Notes under the pieces: generated by a model
The model's database searches: none
Seen by the model: the letters and a program-made list of their open reading frames with translations, nothing else
What the model was told of the DNA's origin: nothing
Translations under genes and position numbers: made by a program
In this document: positions 1 through 5,551 of the stretch, in pieces
Layout of the letters: every line of letters begins with the position of its first letter
How positions within the stretch are numbered: position 1 is the stretch's first letter
Assembly (NCBI GenBank): GCA_016201645.1
Contig: JACQCL010000012.1
Span: forward strand, 1-8,135
Source: Candidatus Rokuibacteriota bacterium
GTDB lineage: Bacteria > Methylomirabilota > Methylomirabilia > Rokubacteriales > CSP1-6
Direction of reading: 5' to 3'
Length of the DNA stretch: 8,135 nucleotides

Positions 1-115
1 CTCCGGGGGGCCCAGATGGAGGAGGAGCTAGCGGCTGTGTTGCCCCGCAATGGGGACAGGAGACGCTCTCGGGAGGCATCTCCCTCCCGCACTGGCCGCA
101 CTGGGGTGGGGTCAC
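1..115 (-). CDS. N-terminal part of a zinc-ribbon protein, running off the left edge
   Basis: Reading the minus strand from a GTG at 115-113 gives 38 open codons to the window edge. The N-terminus carries a clean zinc ribbon: CGQC at residues 6-9 and CPHCG at 20-24, so the four ligands are Cys6, Cys9, Cys20 and Cys23. It is followed by a Pro/Ala/Gly-rich linker (residues 28-38). This layout is common in bacterial proteins where a zinc ribbon and a proline-rich linker precede a membrane or other domain; what follows here is outside the window. The start is chosen because AGAGGG lies at 128-123, 7 nt upstream. The next gene upstream on the same strand (the 30-residue microprotein) ends 92 nt away, so co-transcription is possible. 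The overall function cannot be stated from this fragment. Confidence 0.7.
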   Translation of the reverse strand, partial: MTPPQCGQCGREMPPESVSCPHCGATQPLAPPPSGPPG

Positions 116-207
116 GGCGCCACCCTCTTCGGGCTCCGTAGAGGCGCGGGTCTTTTCGACATGCCAACTCAGCGTAACCCCGGAGATATGGGCAAACCTA
201 AACTACT

Positions 208-300
208 TCACTCTCTTTCGGTCGCCGTCCGACACTGGGGGCATTCTTCGCGCTCGACGTCGTAGGCGATCCCGTGGATCGGGCAGCGCACGATGGTCAC
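208..300 (-). CDS. 30-residue zinc-binding microprotein
   Basis: A GTG at 300-298 opens 30 codons ending at TGA 210-208. The peptide contains CPIHG (Cys6, His9) and CPQC (Cys20, Cys23), that is CX2H-X10-CX2C, a plausible single zinc site holding a tiny fold; the C-terminus is charged (Arg/Glu). The GTG overlaps the stop codon of the upstream helical-protein gene in a 4-base GTGA arrangement, with GGAG 8 nt before it, so translation is probably coupled. The ligand positions 6/9/20/23 match those of the next zinc-ribbon gene downstream, which argues that this is a real protein and not chance. No function is known to me; it falls below the length cut-off of most gene callers. Confidence 0.72.
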   Translation of the reverse strand: MTIVRCPIHGIAYDVEREECPQCRTATERE

Positions 301-704
301 TTGAGGGACTCCGCCAGCCGCTCACACGCTTCGATGTTGGCGATGTGGCGCTTCTTCATCTCCCGGAGAAAGTCGCTGATGGACGCCGGGAGCGTTTCGC
401 CGAGGAGCGCGTCTAACCGTTTGACGACCCATCCCTGACCCCGGTTGAGGAGCCGGAGCCTCGCGGCAAGAGTCGGCTCGCCCATTACCTTGTCGGCGAA
501 GTCCCCCTTCTTCTCTGACATGACCCCGCCGAGCGTCTTGATGGAGCGGGCGAGCCCAGCGCACGACCAGGCCTCGTCGTCTCTGACCTGCCCGAACAGC
601 TTCTTCATTTCCGGTGTGCGGGCTTCGGGGAAGAGGCGGGAGAGCGTCTCGACGCCTGCCCGCTCCGCCTCGAGGAGTTCATTCAGCCGATCGACGGCCG
701 TCAT
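297..704 (-). CDS. small helical ferritin-like protein (DUF6306-type)
   Basis: The 135-residue protein appears all-helical and resembles, from memory, the DUF6306 family of ferritin-like proteins. Visible features are LLEAERAG (residues 10-17), an RDDEAW segment (41-46), LNRGQGWVV (86-94) and a C-terminal helix with RHIANIEACE (119-128). The Glu and His residues in the helices (Glu12, Glu44, His120, Glu125) are spaced as in ferritin-like folds, but metal binding is inference. The start at 704 is preferred over an in-frame ATG at 1073 because AAGGGAGGA (719-711) lies 6 nt upstream, and the extra 123 residues are the antisense of the divergent gene. It is the first gene of a minus-strand group with the zinc microprotein, with which it overlaps by 4 bases. 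Its start codon lies only 48 bp from the divergent plus-strand gene. Confidence 0.75.
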   Translation of the reverse strand: MTAVDRLNELLEAERAGVETLSRLFPEARTPEMKKLFGQVRDDEAWSCAGLARSIKTLGGVMSEKKGDFADKVMGEPTLAARLRLLNRGQGWVVKRLDALLGETLPASISDFLREMKKRHIANIEACERLAESLK

Positions 705-717
705 GTTCCATCCTCCC

Positions 718-746
718 TTGACTTCCCCTGCCCCGGCTCCTACACT
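718..746 (+). promoter_or_regulatory. sigma70-type promoter giving a leaderless transcript
   Basis: TTGACT (718-723) and TACACT (741-746) are separated by exactly 17 nt and match the -35 and -10 consensus at 5/6 and 4/6 positions. The last -10 base is 6 nt before the GTG start at 753, so the expected transcription start coincides with the start codon. No Shine-Dalgarno sequence is present before that GTG, which fits a leaderless mRNA. The -35 box overlaps by two bases the ribosome site of the divergent gene on the other strand. Confidence 0.5.
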
Positions 747-752
747 GACGCC

Positions 753-1172
753 GTGGCGGGCAAGTGGGCACGAGTGTTGGCGTTTTGTCTCCTCGTCCTC
801 GCGCTCGCTTCCGGTGCCGGGGCCGAGCACGAGGTTTTCTACCGCTACCTGGTACTGGGCTACGTGAAGGATGTCAAGGGCGTTCCGCTCCGTGGAGTCT
901 CCGTCAAGTTGATCCGTCAGAAAACTGGATTCTCGTATCTGGCGGACACCGACACCCGGGGCTTCTACGTGATCGTCGCCCGCCTCGGGGATGAGAGCGT
1001 GGGGGAGAATCTTCAAGTTAAGGCCGGCTCGCTGAGCACGACCCTCGTTGCCCGCTTCGACCCCAGGAATCACACGGCGGACCGCGGCACGCGCCTCGAC
1101 TTCCTCGGCAAGAAAGCCGTCGAGCAGCCCACTCTCTTCGCCTCCACCCTCAAGCGGTTCCTGGGCCAGTAG
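753..1172 (+). CDS. exported carboxypeptidase-regulatory-like domain protein
   Basis: The 139-residue protein begins with a classical signal peptide: basic start (Lys4, Arg7), hydrophobic core at about residues 8-20 and a probable cleavage after AGA near residue 24. There is no lipobox, so a free periplasmic or secreted protein is expected. The mature part reads as one beta-sandwich of the carboxypeptidase regulatory-like / transthyretin-like type: a 'V-K-D-V-K-G-V-P-L-R-G-V-S-V' strand-turn (about 38-51) and then a 'TDTRGFYVI' turn (about 67-75), the usual signature of such domains. The role is probably binding or structural; no catalytic residues are visible. The GTG start is supported by signal-peptide position and by a promoter ending 6 nt before it. 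The acyltransferase gene follows after 8 nt, so the two are likely one operon. Confidence 0.7.
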   Translation: MAGKWARVLAFCLLVLALASGAGAEHEVFYRYLVLGYVKDVKGVPLRGVSVKLIRQKTGFSYLADTDTRGFYVIVARLGDESVGENLQVKAGSLSTTLVARFDPRNHTADRGTRLDFLGKKAVEQPTLFASTLKRFLGQ

Positions 1173-1180
1173 GAGGAGCC

Positions 1181-2554
1181 GTGGACCCGCTCTACGTCTT
1201 CGTCCGGCTGGTCGGGCGCTTCTGGATCTGGTTCTTCTTCAAGGCCGTCGAGGTTCGACACCCGGAGCGGGTGCCGCGCGCAGGGCCGGTCCTCCTCTGC
1301 ATCAACCATCCCAACAACCTCATTGACTCGCTCCTGGTCGGCGCCGTGGTCCCGCGCAAGGTCCACTACCTGGCCGCGGCCTGGCTGTTCAGGAATCGCC
1401 TGCTGGCCAGCTTCCTCACCGCCGTCGGGGCGCTCCCGGTCTATCGCCGCCAGGATGACCCCACGCAGATGGACAAGAACGTGGCGACGTTCGAGGCGTG
1501 CTTTCGCGCACTGGATCGAGGCGATCTGATCGCCATCTTCCCCGAGGGCACGACCCATGCCGAGCCCCGGGTGCAGCGGCTCAAGAGCGGCGCCGCGCGG
1601 ATCGCCCTCGAGAGCGAGGCCCGCCACGACGGCAAGCTCGGCTTGACCCTCATTCCGGTCGGGCTCACGTTCGAGGCGCGGAAGTCGTTCCGCGGCCGGG
1701 TGCTGGTCGCCTTCGGCGAACCGATCGAGTGTCGCCCCTACCTGGAGCACTGCCGCGACGACCCGCGAAAAGCCGTGGATGCCTTTACGACGGCGATCCA
1801 GTGGGCGCTGGAGGCCCAGGTCATTCACGTGGAGCGGATCGACGTGGACGACCTGGTGCGCGAGGTGGAGGCGCTCTATCGCGGCGACCTGATCCGGGAA
1901 CTCCGGCAGGAGCGCGGCCTCTCGCCCAAGCAGATCGACCTCGTGCGGCTCGCGCGCGCGATCGTGGACGCCGTCCAGTATTTCAAAGCGCGAGAGCCGG
2001 AGCGGGTGGAACGCATCTGGCAGAGGATCCAGGAGTACAAGGCGCTGCTTGCACTCTACCGCCTGCGGGATGAGGCCGTAAGAGCCCGCCTCAGGGTCTC
2101 TCCCCTCCGGCGCCATCTCACGATCTCGGGGCTCGGCCTCCTGGGGTTCCCCGTCTTCGCTTACGGGGCGATGGTCAACGCGCTCCCGTACCTCGTCCCG
2201 CGCTGGATCGCGCACGGGTTCACCATCGACGAGACCGATTACGCCACGGCCCGCCTGCTCTCGAGCATCATTCTCATCCCGCTCTTCTGGGGGGCGGAGA
2301 CCTGGCTGGTATGGCACCTCTCCAGCCTCCGGATCGCGGCGCTGTTCCTCGTCTCCCTTCCGGTGAGCGGCCTCCTCGCTTATCGCTACCTGGGCGGCCT
2401 CAACCGCCTCCGGTCCCAGTGGAGGTTTTCGCGCCTGGCCCTCACCCGAAACCACGCGGCCCGGCGGCTCCTGACCCGGCGGCAGGAGATCTTCGACGAG
2501 CTGGAGCGCGCGAAGAGCGAGTATCTGGCCGCCACGCGGGGGACCTCGTTTTGA
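1181..2554 (+). CDS. membrane-associated lysophospholipid/glycerol-phosphate acyltransferase (PlsC superfamily)
   Basis: The 457-residue protein has an N-terminal PlsC-type acyltransferase domain: NHPNNLID at residues 42-49 (catalytic His43 and Asp49, an HX5D spacing as in the yeast Gpt2/Sct1-like branch, not the classic HX4D) and FPEGTT at 120-125, followed by the LKSGAARIAL helix (134-143). It would transfer acyl chains to a lysophospholipid or glycerol phosphate at the inner membrane. After a helical charged linker (about 190-310) come three probable membrane helices (about 315-340, 358-380, 382-404) and a basic, amphipathic C-terminal tail. It is therefore much longer than the ~240 residues of PlsC. 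The GTG start at 1181 follows AGGAGGAG, which overlaps the stop codon of the preceding gene. The true acyl acceptor is unknown. Confidence 0.85.
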   Translation: MDPLYVFVRLVGRFWIWFFFKAVEVRHPERVPRAGPVLLCINHPNNLIDSLLVGAVVPRKVHYLAAAWLFRNRLLASFLTAVGALPVYRRQDDPTQMDKNVATFEACFRALDRGDLIAIFPEGTTHAEPRVQRLKSGAARIALESEARHDGKLGLTLIPVGLTFEARKSFRGRVLVAFGEPIECRPYLEHCRDDPRKAVDAFTTAIQWALEAQVIHVERIDVDDLVREVEALYRGDLIRELRQERGLSPKQIDLVRLARAIVDAVQYFKAREPERVERIWQRIQEYKALLALYRLRDEAVRARLRVSPLRRHLTISGLGLLGFPVFAYGAMVNALPYLVPRWIAHGFTIDETDYATARLLSSIILIPLFWGAETWLVWHLSSLRIAALFLVSLPVSGLLAYRYLGGLNRLRSQWRFSRLALTRNHAARRLLTRRQEIFDELERAKSEYLAATRGTSF

Positions 2555-2597
2555 CGGTCCTCGGCAGCTAATCTCTCATGCAGGGAGGAGACAACTC

Positions 2598-2843
2598 ATG
2601 AAAGCCTACGTGCTGATCGAAACCGCAGCGGGGAAGACCAAGTCCGTGAAGAAGGCGCTCTCGACGCTCAAGGGCGGGCGCACCACGATCGTGTCCATGG
2701 ATGCGGTGACCGGCCCGTATGACTTCATCGTCGTCATGGATGGGCCGAGCCTCGACGCCATCGGCGAGGTCGTCACGGAGAGCATCGGCGTCGTTGACGG
2801 GATCACGCGCACAACCACGTGCGTCGCCGTCGCGATCGGCTAA
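2598..2843 (+). CDS. stand-alone Lrp/AsnC ligand-binding (RAM) domain protein
   Basis: The 81-residue protein is a single alpha/beta RAM domain like the C-terminal half of Lrp/AsnC regulators, with no DNA-binding helix-turn-helix. It shows the opening strand AYVLIETAAGK (3-13), the 'SMDAVTGPYDFIVVMDG' core (33-49) in which the TGPYD turn is characteristic, and the closing TTTCVAVAIG strand (72-81). In the family such domains form dimers or higher oligomers and bind amino acids or other small molecules at subunit interfaces; stand-alone copies often partner with other proteins or regulators. A strong ribosome site, GGGAGGAG (2583-2590), sits 7 nt before the ATG. The acyltransferase ends 43 nt upstream, so read-through transcription is possible. 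The ligand cannot be predicted. Confidence 0.85.
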   Translation: MKAYVLIETAAGKTKSVKKALSTLKGGRTTIVSMDAVTGPYDFIVVMDGPSLDAIGEVVTESIGVVDGITRTTTCVAVAIG

Positions 2844-2863
2844 TACGTCTCGATCAGGTTTCG

Positions 2864-2986
2864 GTGCCGGGACAAATGACAAGCCAGACAAGGCCCGAGG
2901 GAGGAGCCGACCGGAGCGTACGCGGTTGTACGTGAGGATCGGCGACGACCGAGAACGCCGTATGGCGAAGTTATTTGGCCCGGCAC
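2864..2986. mobile_element. 123-bp element with 17-bp near-perfect terminal inverted repeats (MITE or IS remnant)
   Basis: The left end GTGCCGGGACAAATGAC (2864-2880) and the reverse complement of the right end (2970-2986, GTGCCGGGCCAAATAAC) agree at 15 of 17 positions. The 89 bp between holds no credible ORF; it includes a short hairpin, CGTAC/GTACG, around 2917-2932. The size and terminal inverted repeats suggest a non-autonomous insertion or the collapsed ends of an IS element; the family is not identified and no clear target duplication is seen. It fills the gap between two convergent genes, and its right end touches the last base of the OsmC stop codon (2986-2988). Confidence 0.55.
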
Positions 2987-3384
2987 TAGCCAGCCGAGTG
3001 GCTGATCACGATCTCGCCCGTCAGTGCGCGGTGGACGGGACAGCGGTTCGCGATCTCGCTGAGCCGCGACACCTGCTCGGCTGAGAGATCGCCGCCCACC
3101 AGCAGCTCCAGGGAGACGTGATTCGCCTTGCCCTTCGGGCTGTCCCGCCGCTCATGGCGGAGCTTGACCTCCGCCCGATCCACCCTCCAGCCCTTCCGTC
3201 TTGCGTACAGCAAGACCGTGATGGAGGTTCAGGAGCCCAGGGCCGCGAGCAGCAGCTCGTAGGGAGAGGGCCCGGAGTCGTCTCCACCCACCTCGGGCGG
3301 CTCGTCTGCCACCAGCACGTGCCTTCCGATTCGCACCTCGTGCCGCAGATTCTCCAGCAGGGTCACCGTCACCGGTCTCGCCAC
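2986..3384 (-). CDS. OsmC-family peroxiredoxin-like selenoprotein (Sec at the catalytic Cys)
   Basis: OsmC/Ohr-family proteins reduce organic hydroperoxides in the cytoplasm through a peroxidatic and a second cysteine. Read from GTG 3384-3382 to TAG 2988-2986, the frame gives 132 residues with one in-frame TGA (3231-3229) at residue 52. The segment before it, GPSPYELLLAALGS (38-51), and after it, TSITVLLYARRKGW (53-66), are the OsmC core, where homologues have Cys after 'ALGS'. The second cysteine is present in NRCPVH (Cys115). Length and reading frame are otherwise normal, so UGA is best read as selenocysteine, helped by a SECIS-like hairpin at 3198-3216. The GTG start is set by an in-frame TGA just upstream and by GGAGGG (3397-3392), 7 nt away. 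Selenocysteine OsmC-like proteins have been reported from metagenomic surveys. The alternative is a nonsense mutation or base error. Confidence 0.82.
3198..3216 (-). promoter_or_regulatory. putative bacterial SECIS hairpin for the OsmC UGA codon
   Basis: On the minus strand GTCTTGC (3216-3210), loop TGTAC (3209-3205) and GCAAGAC (3204-3198) form a perfect 7-bp stem. The loop starts 19 nt after the UGA, within the roughly 16-37 nt range used for bacterial SECIS models, and has G as its second base followed by U, the feature expected for SelB recognition. A G-G mismatch and one further C-G pair extend it below. The hairpin lies inside the coding sequence, as is normal for bacteria. Confidence 0.68.
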
Positions 3385-3451
3385 ATTCCAGCCCTCCTCT
3401 CACTGGCCCCCTTCACGCAAGCGCGAGCGAAGGCGAGCCCCCTTTGCGGGC

Positions 3452-3472
3452 ACCCGGCCTTCGCGGCCGGGT
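3452..3472. other. 8-bp GC-rich hairpin in front of the SDR gene
   Basis: ACCCGGCC (3452-3459) and GGCCGGGT (3465-3472) are perfectly complementary around a 5-base TTCGC loop. The hairpin ends 9 nt before the ATG at 3482, where a ribosome site would normally lie, and no Shine-Dalgarno sequence is visible there. It has no T-tract, so it is not an obvious terminator; an effect on translation initiation is possible. The rest of the 97-bp gap between the divergent OsmC and SDR genes shows no convincing promoter. Confidence 0.4.
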
Positions 3473-3481
3473 CGTGATAAC

Positions 3482-4465
3482 ATGACGCCCGTCATGCGCG
3501 TGCTCGTCGCCGGGGGAAGCGAATTTGTCAGCCTCGCCCTCGTCCGGGCGCTCGTGCGCGACGGCCACACCGTCGCCGTGCTCAACCGGGGCCGCAGGAC
3601 AGACAGGCTGCCGCCCTCCGTGAGCGTGATCCCCTGCGACAGGAAGGATCACGCCCAGCTCAAGTCTGTCCTCGCGAGGGCCCGCTTCGAGGCGGTCTAT
3701 GACGTTTCGTACGCCCCGACGACGGGCGAAGACGTGGCTGCGCTTGCCGACGCTGTGGCCGCCGGCCGTCCCCACGTGATCTTCGTCTCCACAGGGCGGG
3801 TGTACGACCACGCGCTGCCGATCCCCTATAGCGAGACGACTCCCCGAGGATACTACTGGGGCGAGTACGCCCGCCACAAGATTGCCGGCGAGGACGCGCT
3901 TCTCGCACGGCACCAGACGCGCGGTCTCCCCGTCACCATCGCCCGGCCGACGCACGTCCTGGGACCCCTCAACACCCGGCACAACGAAGCCTTCTTCTTC
4001 GATCGGATCATCCGGGGGCGGCCGGTGCTGGTGCCGGGCCACGGGGGGTGGCTCCGCCAGTTCGGCCACGTGGATGACCTGGCCGACGCGCTGGCGTCTA
4101 TGCCGGGAAACCCCCGGGCGTTCGGCCAGGCGTACAACGTGACCGGGGAGGAATGCGTCACGCAGGTCGGGTTTGTCGAGCAGATCGCCGAGGTGCTCGA
4201 GCGCCCCGCGGAGTTCCGCCACTTCGACCCCGCTCTCCTGAAACGCTTCGACCAGCCCGGGCTCGTCTTCGGCCAGAACCTCGTCTATGACTGCCACGCC
4301 GTCTACACGACCTCGAAGGTTCGCACCGAATTGGGAATCCGGCCCCGATACACGCTGGCGTCGGGCCTCAGGCAGACCTGGGAGTGGTACCGGAAAGAGG
4401 GCCTGGACCAGCGGCCCGTGGACTTCACCTTCGAAGACCAGCTCCTCGCCCTTCTCCCGCGGTGA
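3482..4465 (+). CDS. NAD-dependent epimerase/dehydratase-like protein (extended/atypical SDR)
   Basis: The 327-residue protein has the layout of an extended short-chain dehydrogenase/reductase: an N-terminal Rossmann fold (MRVLVAGGS from residue 5, with the NRGRR turn at 35-39 that suggests phosphate or NADP contact), FVSTGRVYD (101-109) with the active-site Ser/Thr, YARHK (129-133) as the YxxxK catalytic pair, and a substrate-binding C-terminal part with FGHVDDLADAL (194-204) and YNVTGEE (218-224). It resembles the CSP41/nucleotide-sugar-epimerase-like branch. The dinucleotide motif is unusual: where relatives have GGxGFIG it reads GGSEFVS, losing two glycines. Substrate is unknown. The start could be Met1 (3482) or Met5 (3494); neither has a clear ribosome site. 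Its TGA overlaps the next gene in a GTGA, so the two are almost certainly co-translated. Confidence 0.8.
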   Translation: MTPVMRVLVAGGSEFVSLALVRALVRDGHTVAVLNRGRRTDRLPPSVSVIPCDRKDHAQLKSVLARARFEAVYDVSYAPTTGEDVAALADAVAAGRPHVIFVSTGRVYDHALPIPYSETTPRGYYWGEYARHKIAGEDALLARHQTRGLPVTIARPTHVLGPLNTRHNEAFFFDRIIRGRPVLVPGHGGWLRQFGHVDDLADALASMPGNPRAFGQAYNVTGEECVTQVGFVEQIAEVLERPAEFRHFDPALLKRFDQPGLVFGQNLVYDCHAVYTTSKVRTELGIRPRYTLASGLRQTWEWYRKEGLDQRPVDFTFEDQLLALLPR

Positions 4466-5403
4466 CCCCGCGCCGCGCCCTGCTCTATCATCCCGGCGAG
4501 GCCCACGTGTACGCGCGTCTCGTGAAGGCGCCACGGCACGCGATCAGCCTCGACGTCTGCTCGACTCCCGCGGATGCCTCCGCCCGAATCGCGGAAGCCG
4601 AGATCCTCTACGCCTGGAAATTCCCGTCACACCTTCTCGCCAAAGCCCGCCGCCTCTGCTGGATCCAGGCCATGGGCGCGGGCGTGGAGAGTTTCCTCAT
4701 CCCCGAGCTCCCCTCACGGGTCATCATCACCCGGGCGACCGGGATGTTCGGCGCCTGGATGGCCGAGTACACGCTCGGATGGTGCGCGTGGGTGACCCAG
4801 CGGATGGAGGCGTTCCGCGAGGCCCAACGGCAGCGGGTGTGGCGCGCGCTGGATCCGGCACCCCTTCACGGCAGGACGCTCGCGATCGTCGGTCTCGGCG
4901 AGATCGGCAAGACGATCGCGCGCGCCGGGAGAGCCTTGGGGATGCGCGTCATCGGCGTGAGCCGGAGGGGGGGAAAAGTCCGGGGCGTCGCCGCCGTGTA
5001 CCGCCCGTCAGCAATGGCGCGGGCCCTGGGGCAGGCCGACTTTGTCGCGGTCGTGCTTCCGCTGACCGAGGAGACCCGCGGACTGATCGGGGAGGCCGAG
5101 CTCCGGGCCATGAAAGCCTCAGCGTGGCTCATCAATATCGGGCGAGGGCCCATTCTCGACGAGATGGCTCTTATCCGGGCGCTGGCCGAGAGGCGGATCG
5201 CCGGAGCCATCCTCGACGTGTTCGACACCGAGCCCCTCCCGCCCGACCATCCGCTCTGGACGCTGCCCAACGCCGTCATCACGCCCCACATTGCGGGGCC
5301 CAGCGTGCCTAGTGAGATCGCGCCGGTCTTCAACGACAACCTCCGGCGCTATCTCAGAGGCCGGCGGCTCCGCTTCGTGGTGGACCGCCGCCGCGGCTAC
5401 TAA
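4462..5403 (+). CDS. D-isomer 2-hydroxyacid dehydrogenase (NAD-binding)
   Basis: The 313-residue protein fits the D-2-hydroxyacid dehydrogenase family, which reversibly reduces 2-keto acids such as glyoxylate or hydroxypyruvate with NAD(P)H in the cytoplasm. The nucleotide-binding motif GLGEIG is at 144-149. The catalytic triad is complete: Arg228 in NIGRGP, Glu257 in DTEPLP and His276 in TPHIAG. The ATGMFGAWMAEYTLG stretch (92-106) is the usual helix near the hinge. The GTG start at 4462 overlaps the stop of the preceding SDR gene (GTGA), and the sequence after it begins a normal first strand (RALLYHPGE); the longer reading from 4384 only adds antisense-like residues in the SDR gene. Substrate is unresolved; short GhrA-like or phosphoglycerate-dehydrogenase-like enzymes are the nearest in style. 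Confidence 0.87.
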   Translation: MTPRRALLYHPGEAHVYARLVKAPRHAISLDVCSTPADASARIAEAEILYAWKFPSHLLAKARRLCWIQAMGAGVESFLIPELPSRVIITRATGMFGAWMAEYTLGWCAWVTQRMEAFREAQRQRVWRALDPAPLHGRTLAIVGLGEIGKTIARAGRALGMRVIGVSRRGGKVRGVAAVYRPSAMARALGQADFVAVVLPLTEETRGLIGEAELRAMKASAWLINIGRGPILDEMALIRALAERRIAGAILDVFDTEPLPPDHPLWTLPNAVITPHIAGPSVPSEIAPVFNDNLRRYLRGRRLRFVVDRRRGY

Positions 5404-5489
5404 TTCCGCAGACAAAGCCAGGCCGGCCGTGGGAGGCGGCGGGCGGGGAGCCCCGCGGCGCGGAGCGCACTGCCTCAAATCACAGTGTG
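5404..5489. other. intergenic, GC-rich, no gene
   Basis: This stretch after the dehydrogenase stop contains a short hairpin, GCGGGG-AG-CCCCGC (5443-5456), with only a 2-base formal loop and no T-tract. I see no ORF, promoter or convincing terminator here. Confidence 0.4.
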
Positions 5490-5548
5490 GGGGTCAGGTC
5501 TTGCAATCACACATCTCCCCCGAATGTCGCAATGCAAGACCTGACCCC
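5490..5548. repeat. REP/MITE-like element with 16-bp perfect inverted ends
   Basis: GGGGTCAGGTCTTGCA (5490-5505) is repeated exactly in inverted form at 5533-5548, with 27 bases between. It can fold into a 16-bp stem. The 'GGGGTCAGGTCTTG' sequence is, from memory, typical of short repeats scattered between genes and linked to REP-associated (Y1) transposases in several environmental lineages; that family assignment is not checked. It sits in the 177-bp gap between two convergent genes, where it could also act as a bidirectional transcription barrier, although no T-tract follows the stem. Confidence 0.7.
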
Positions 5549-5551
5549 GAA

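Noticed and set aside
1..141. Plus-strand open frame from the left edge to TAG at 139-141
   Set aside because: Arg/Ser-rich without motif; the opposite strand encodes a clean zinc ribbon with a ribosome site.
705..1073. N-terminal extension of the DUF6306-type gene to an ATG at 1073
   Set aside because: The added residues are antisense to the exported protein, and a strong ribosome site precedes the ATG at 704.
1070..2455. Long open frame on the minus strand opposite the acyltransferase
   Set aside because: It is the antisense of a gene with clear PlsC motifs; its composition (Arg/Glu/Asp/Pro-rich, no recognisable motif) is typical of GC-rich shadow frames.
2551..2579. Possible promoter TTGACG-17-TCTCAT before the RAM-domain gene
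   Set aside because: The -10 match is weak and the implied start would cut into the ribosome site, so I do not call it.
3229..3231. The TGA in the OsmC frame as a simple pseudogene stop
   Set aside because: It falls precisely on the catalytic cysteine, the frame downstream is intact with the second Cys, and a SECIS-like hairpin follows at the right distance. A sequencing error or a fresh mutation remains the fallback.
3371..3385. ATG at 3385-3383 as the OsmC start
   Set aside because: It is out of frame with the family sequence and stops after five codons; the GTG one base later has the matching frame.
3476..3481. GATAAC as a -10 box for a leaderless SDR transcript from the second ATG
   Set aside because: No -35-like hexamer lies 16-18 nt upstream; that region is the GC-rich hairpin.
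3413..4534. Long minus-strand open frame opposite the SDR gene
   Set aside because: Low-complexity shadow of a well-supported SDR gene and it crosses a divergent promoter region.
5443..5456. GCGGGGAGCCCCGC hairpin as a terminator of the dehydrogenase operon
   Set aside because: The loop is too short for the full stem and no T-tract follows.
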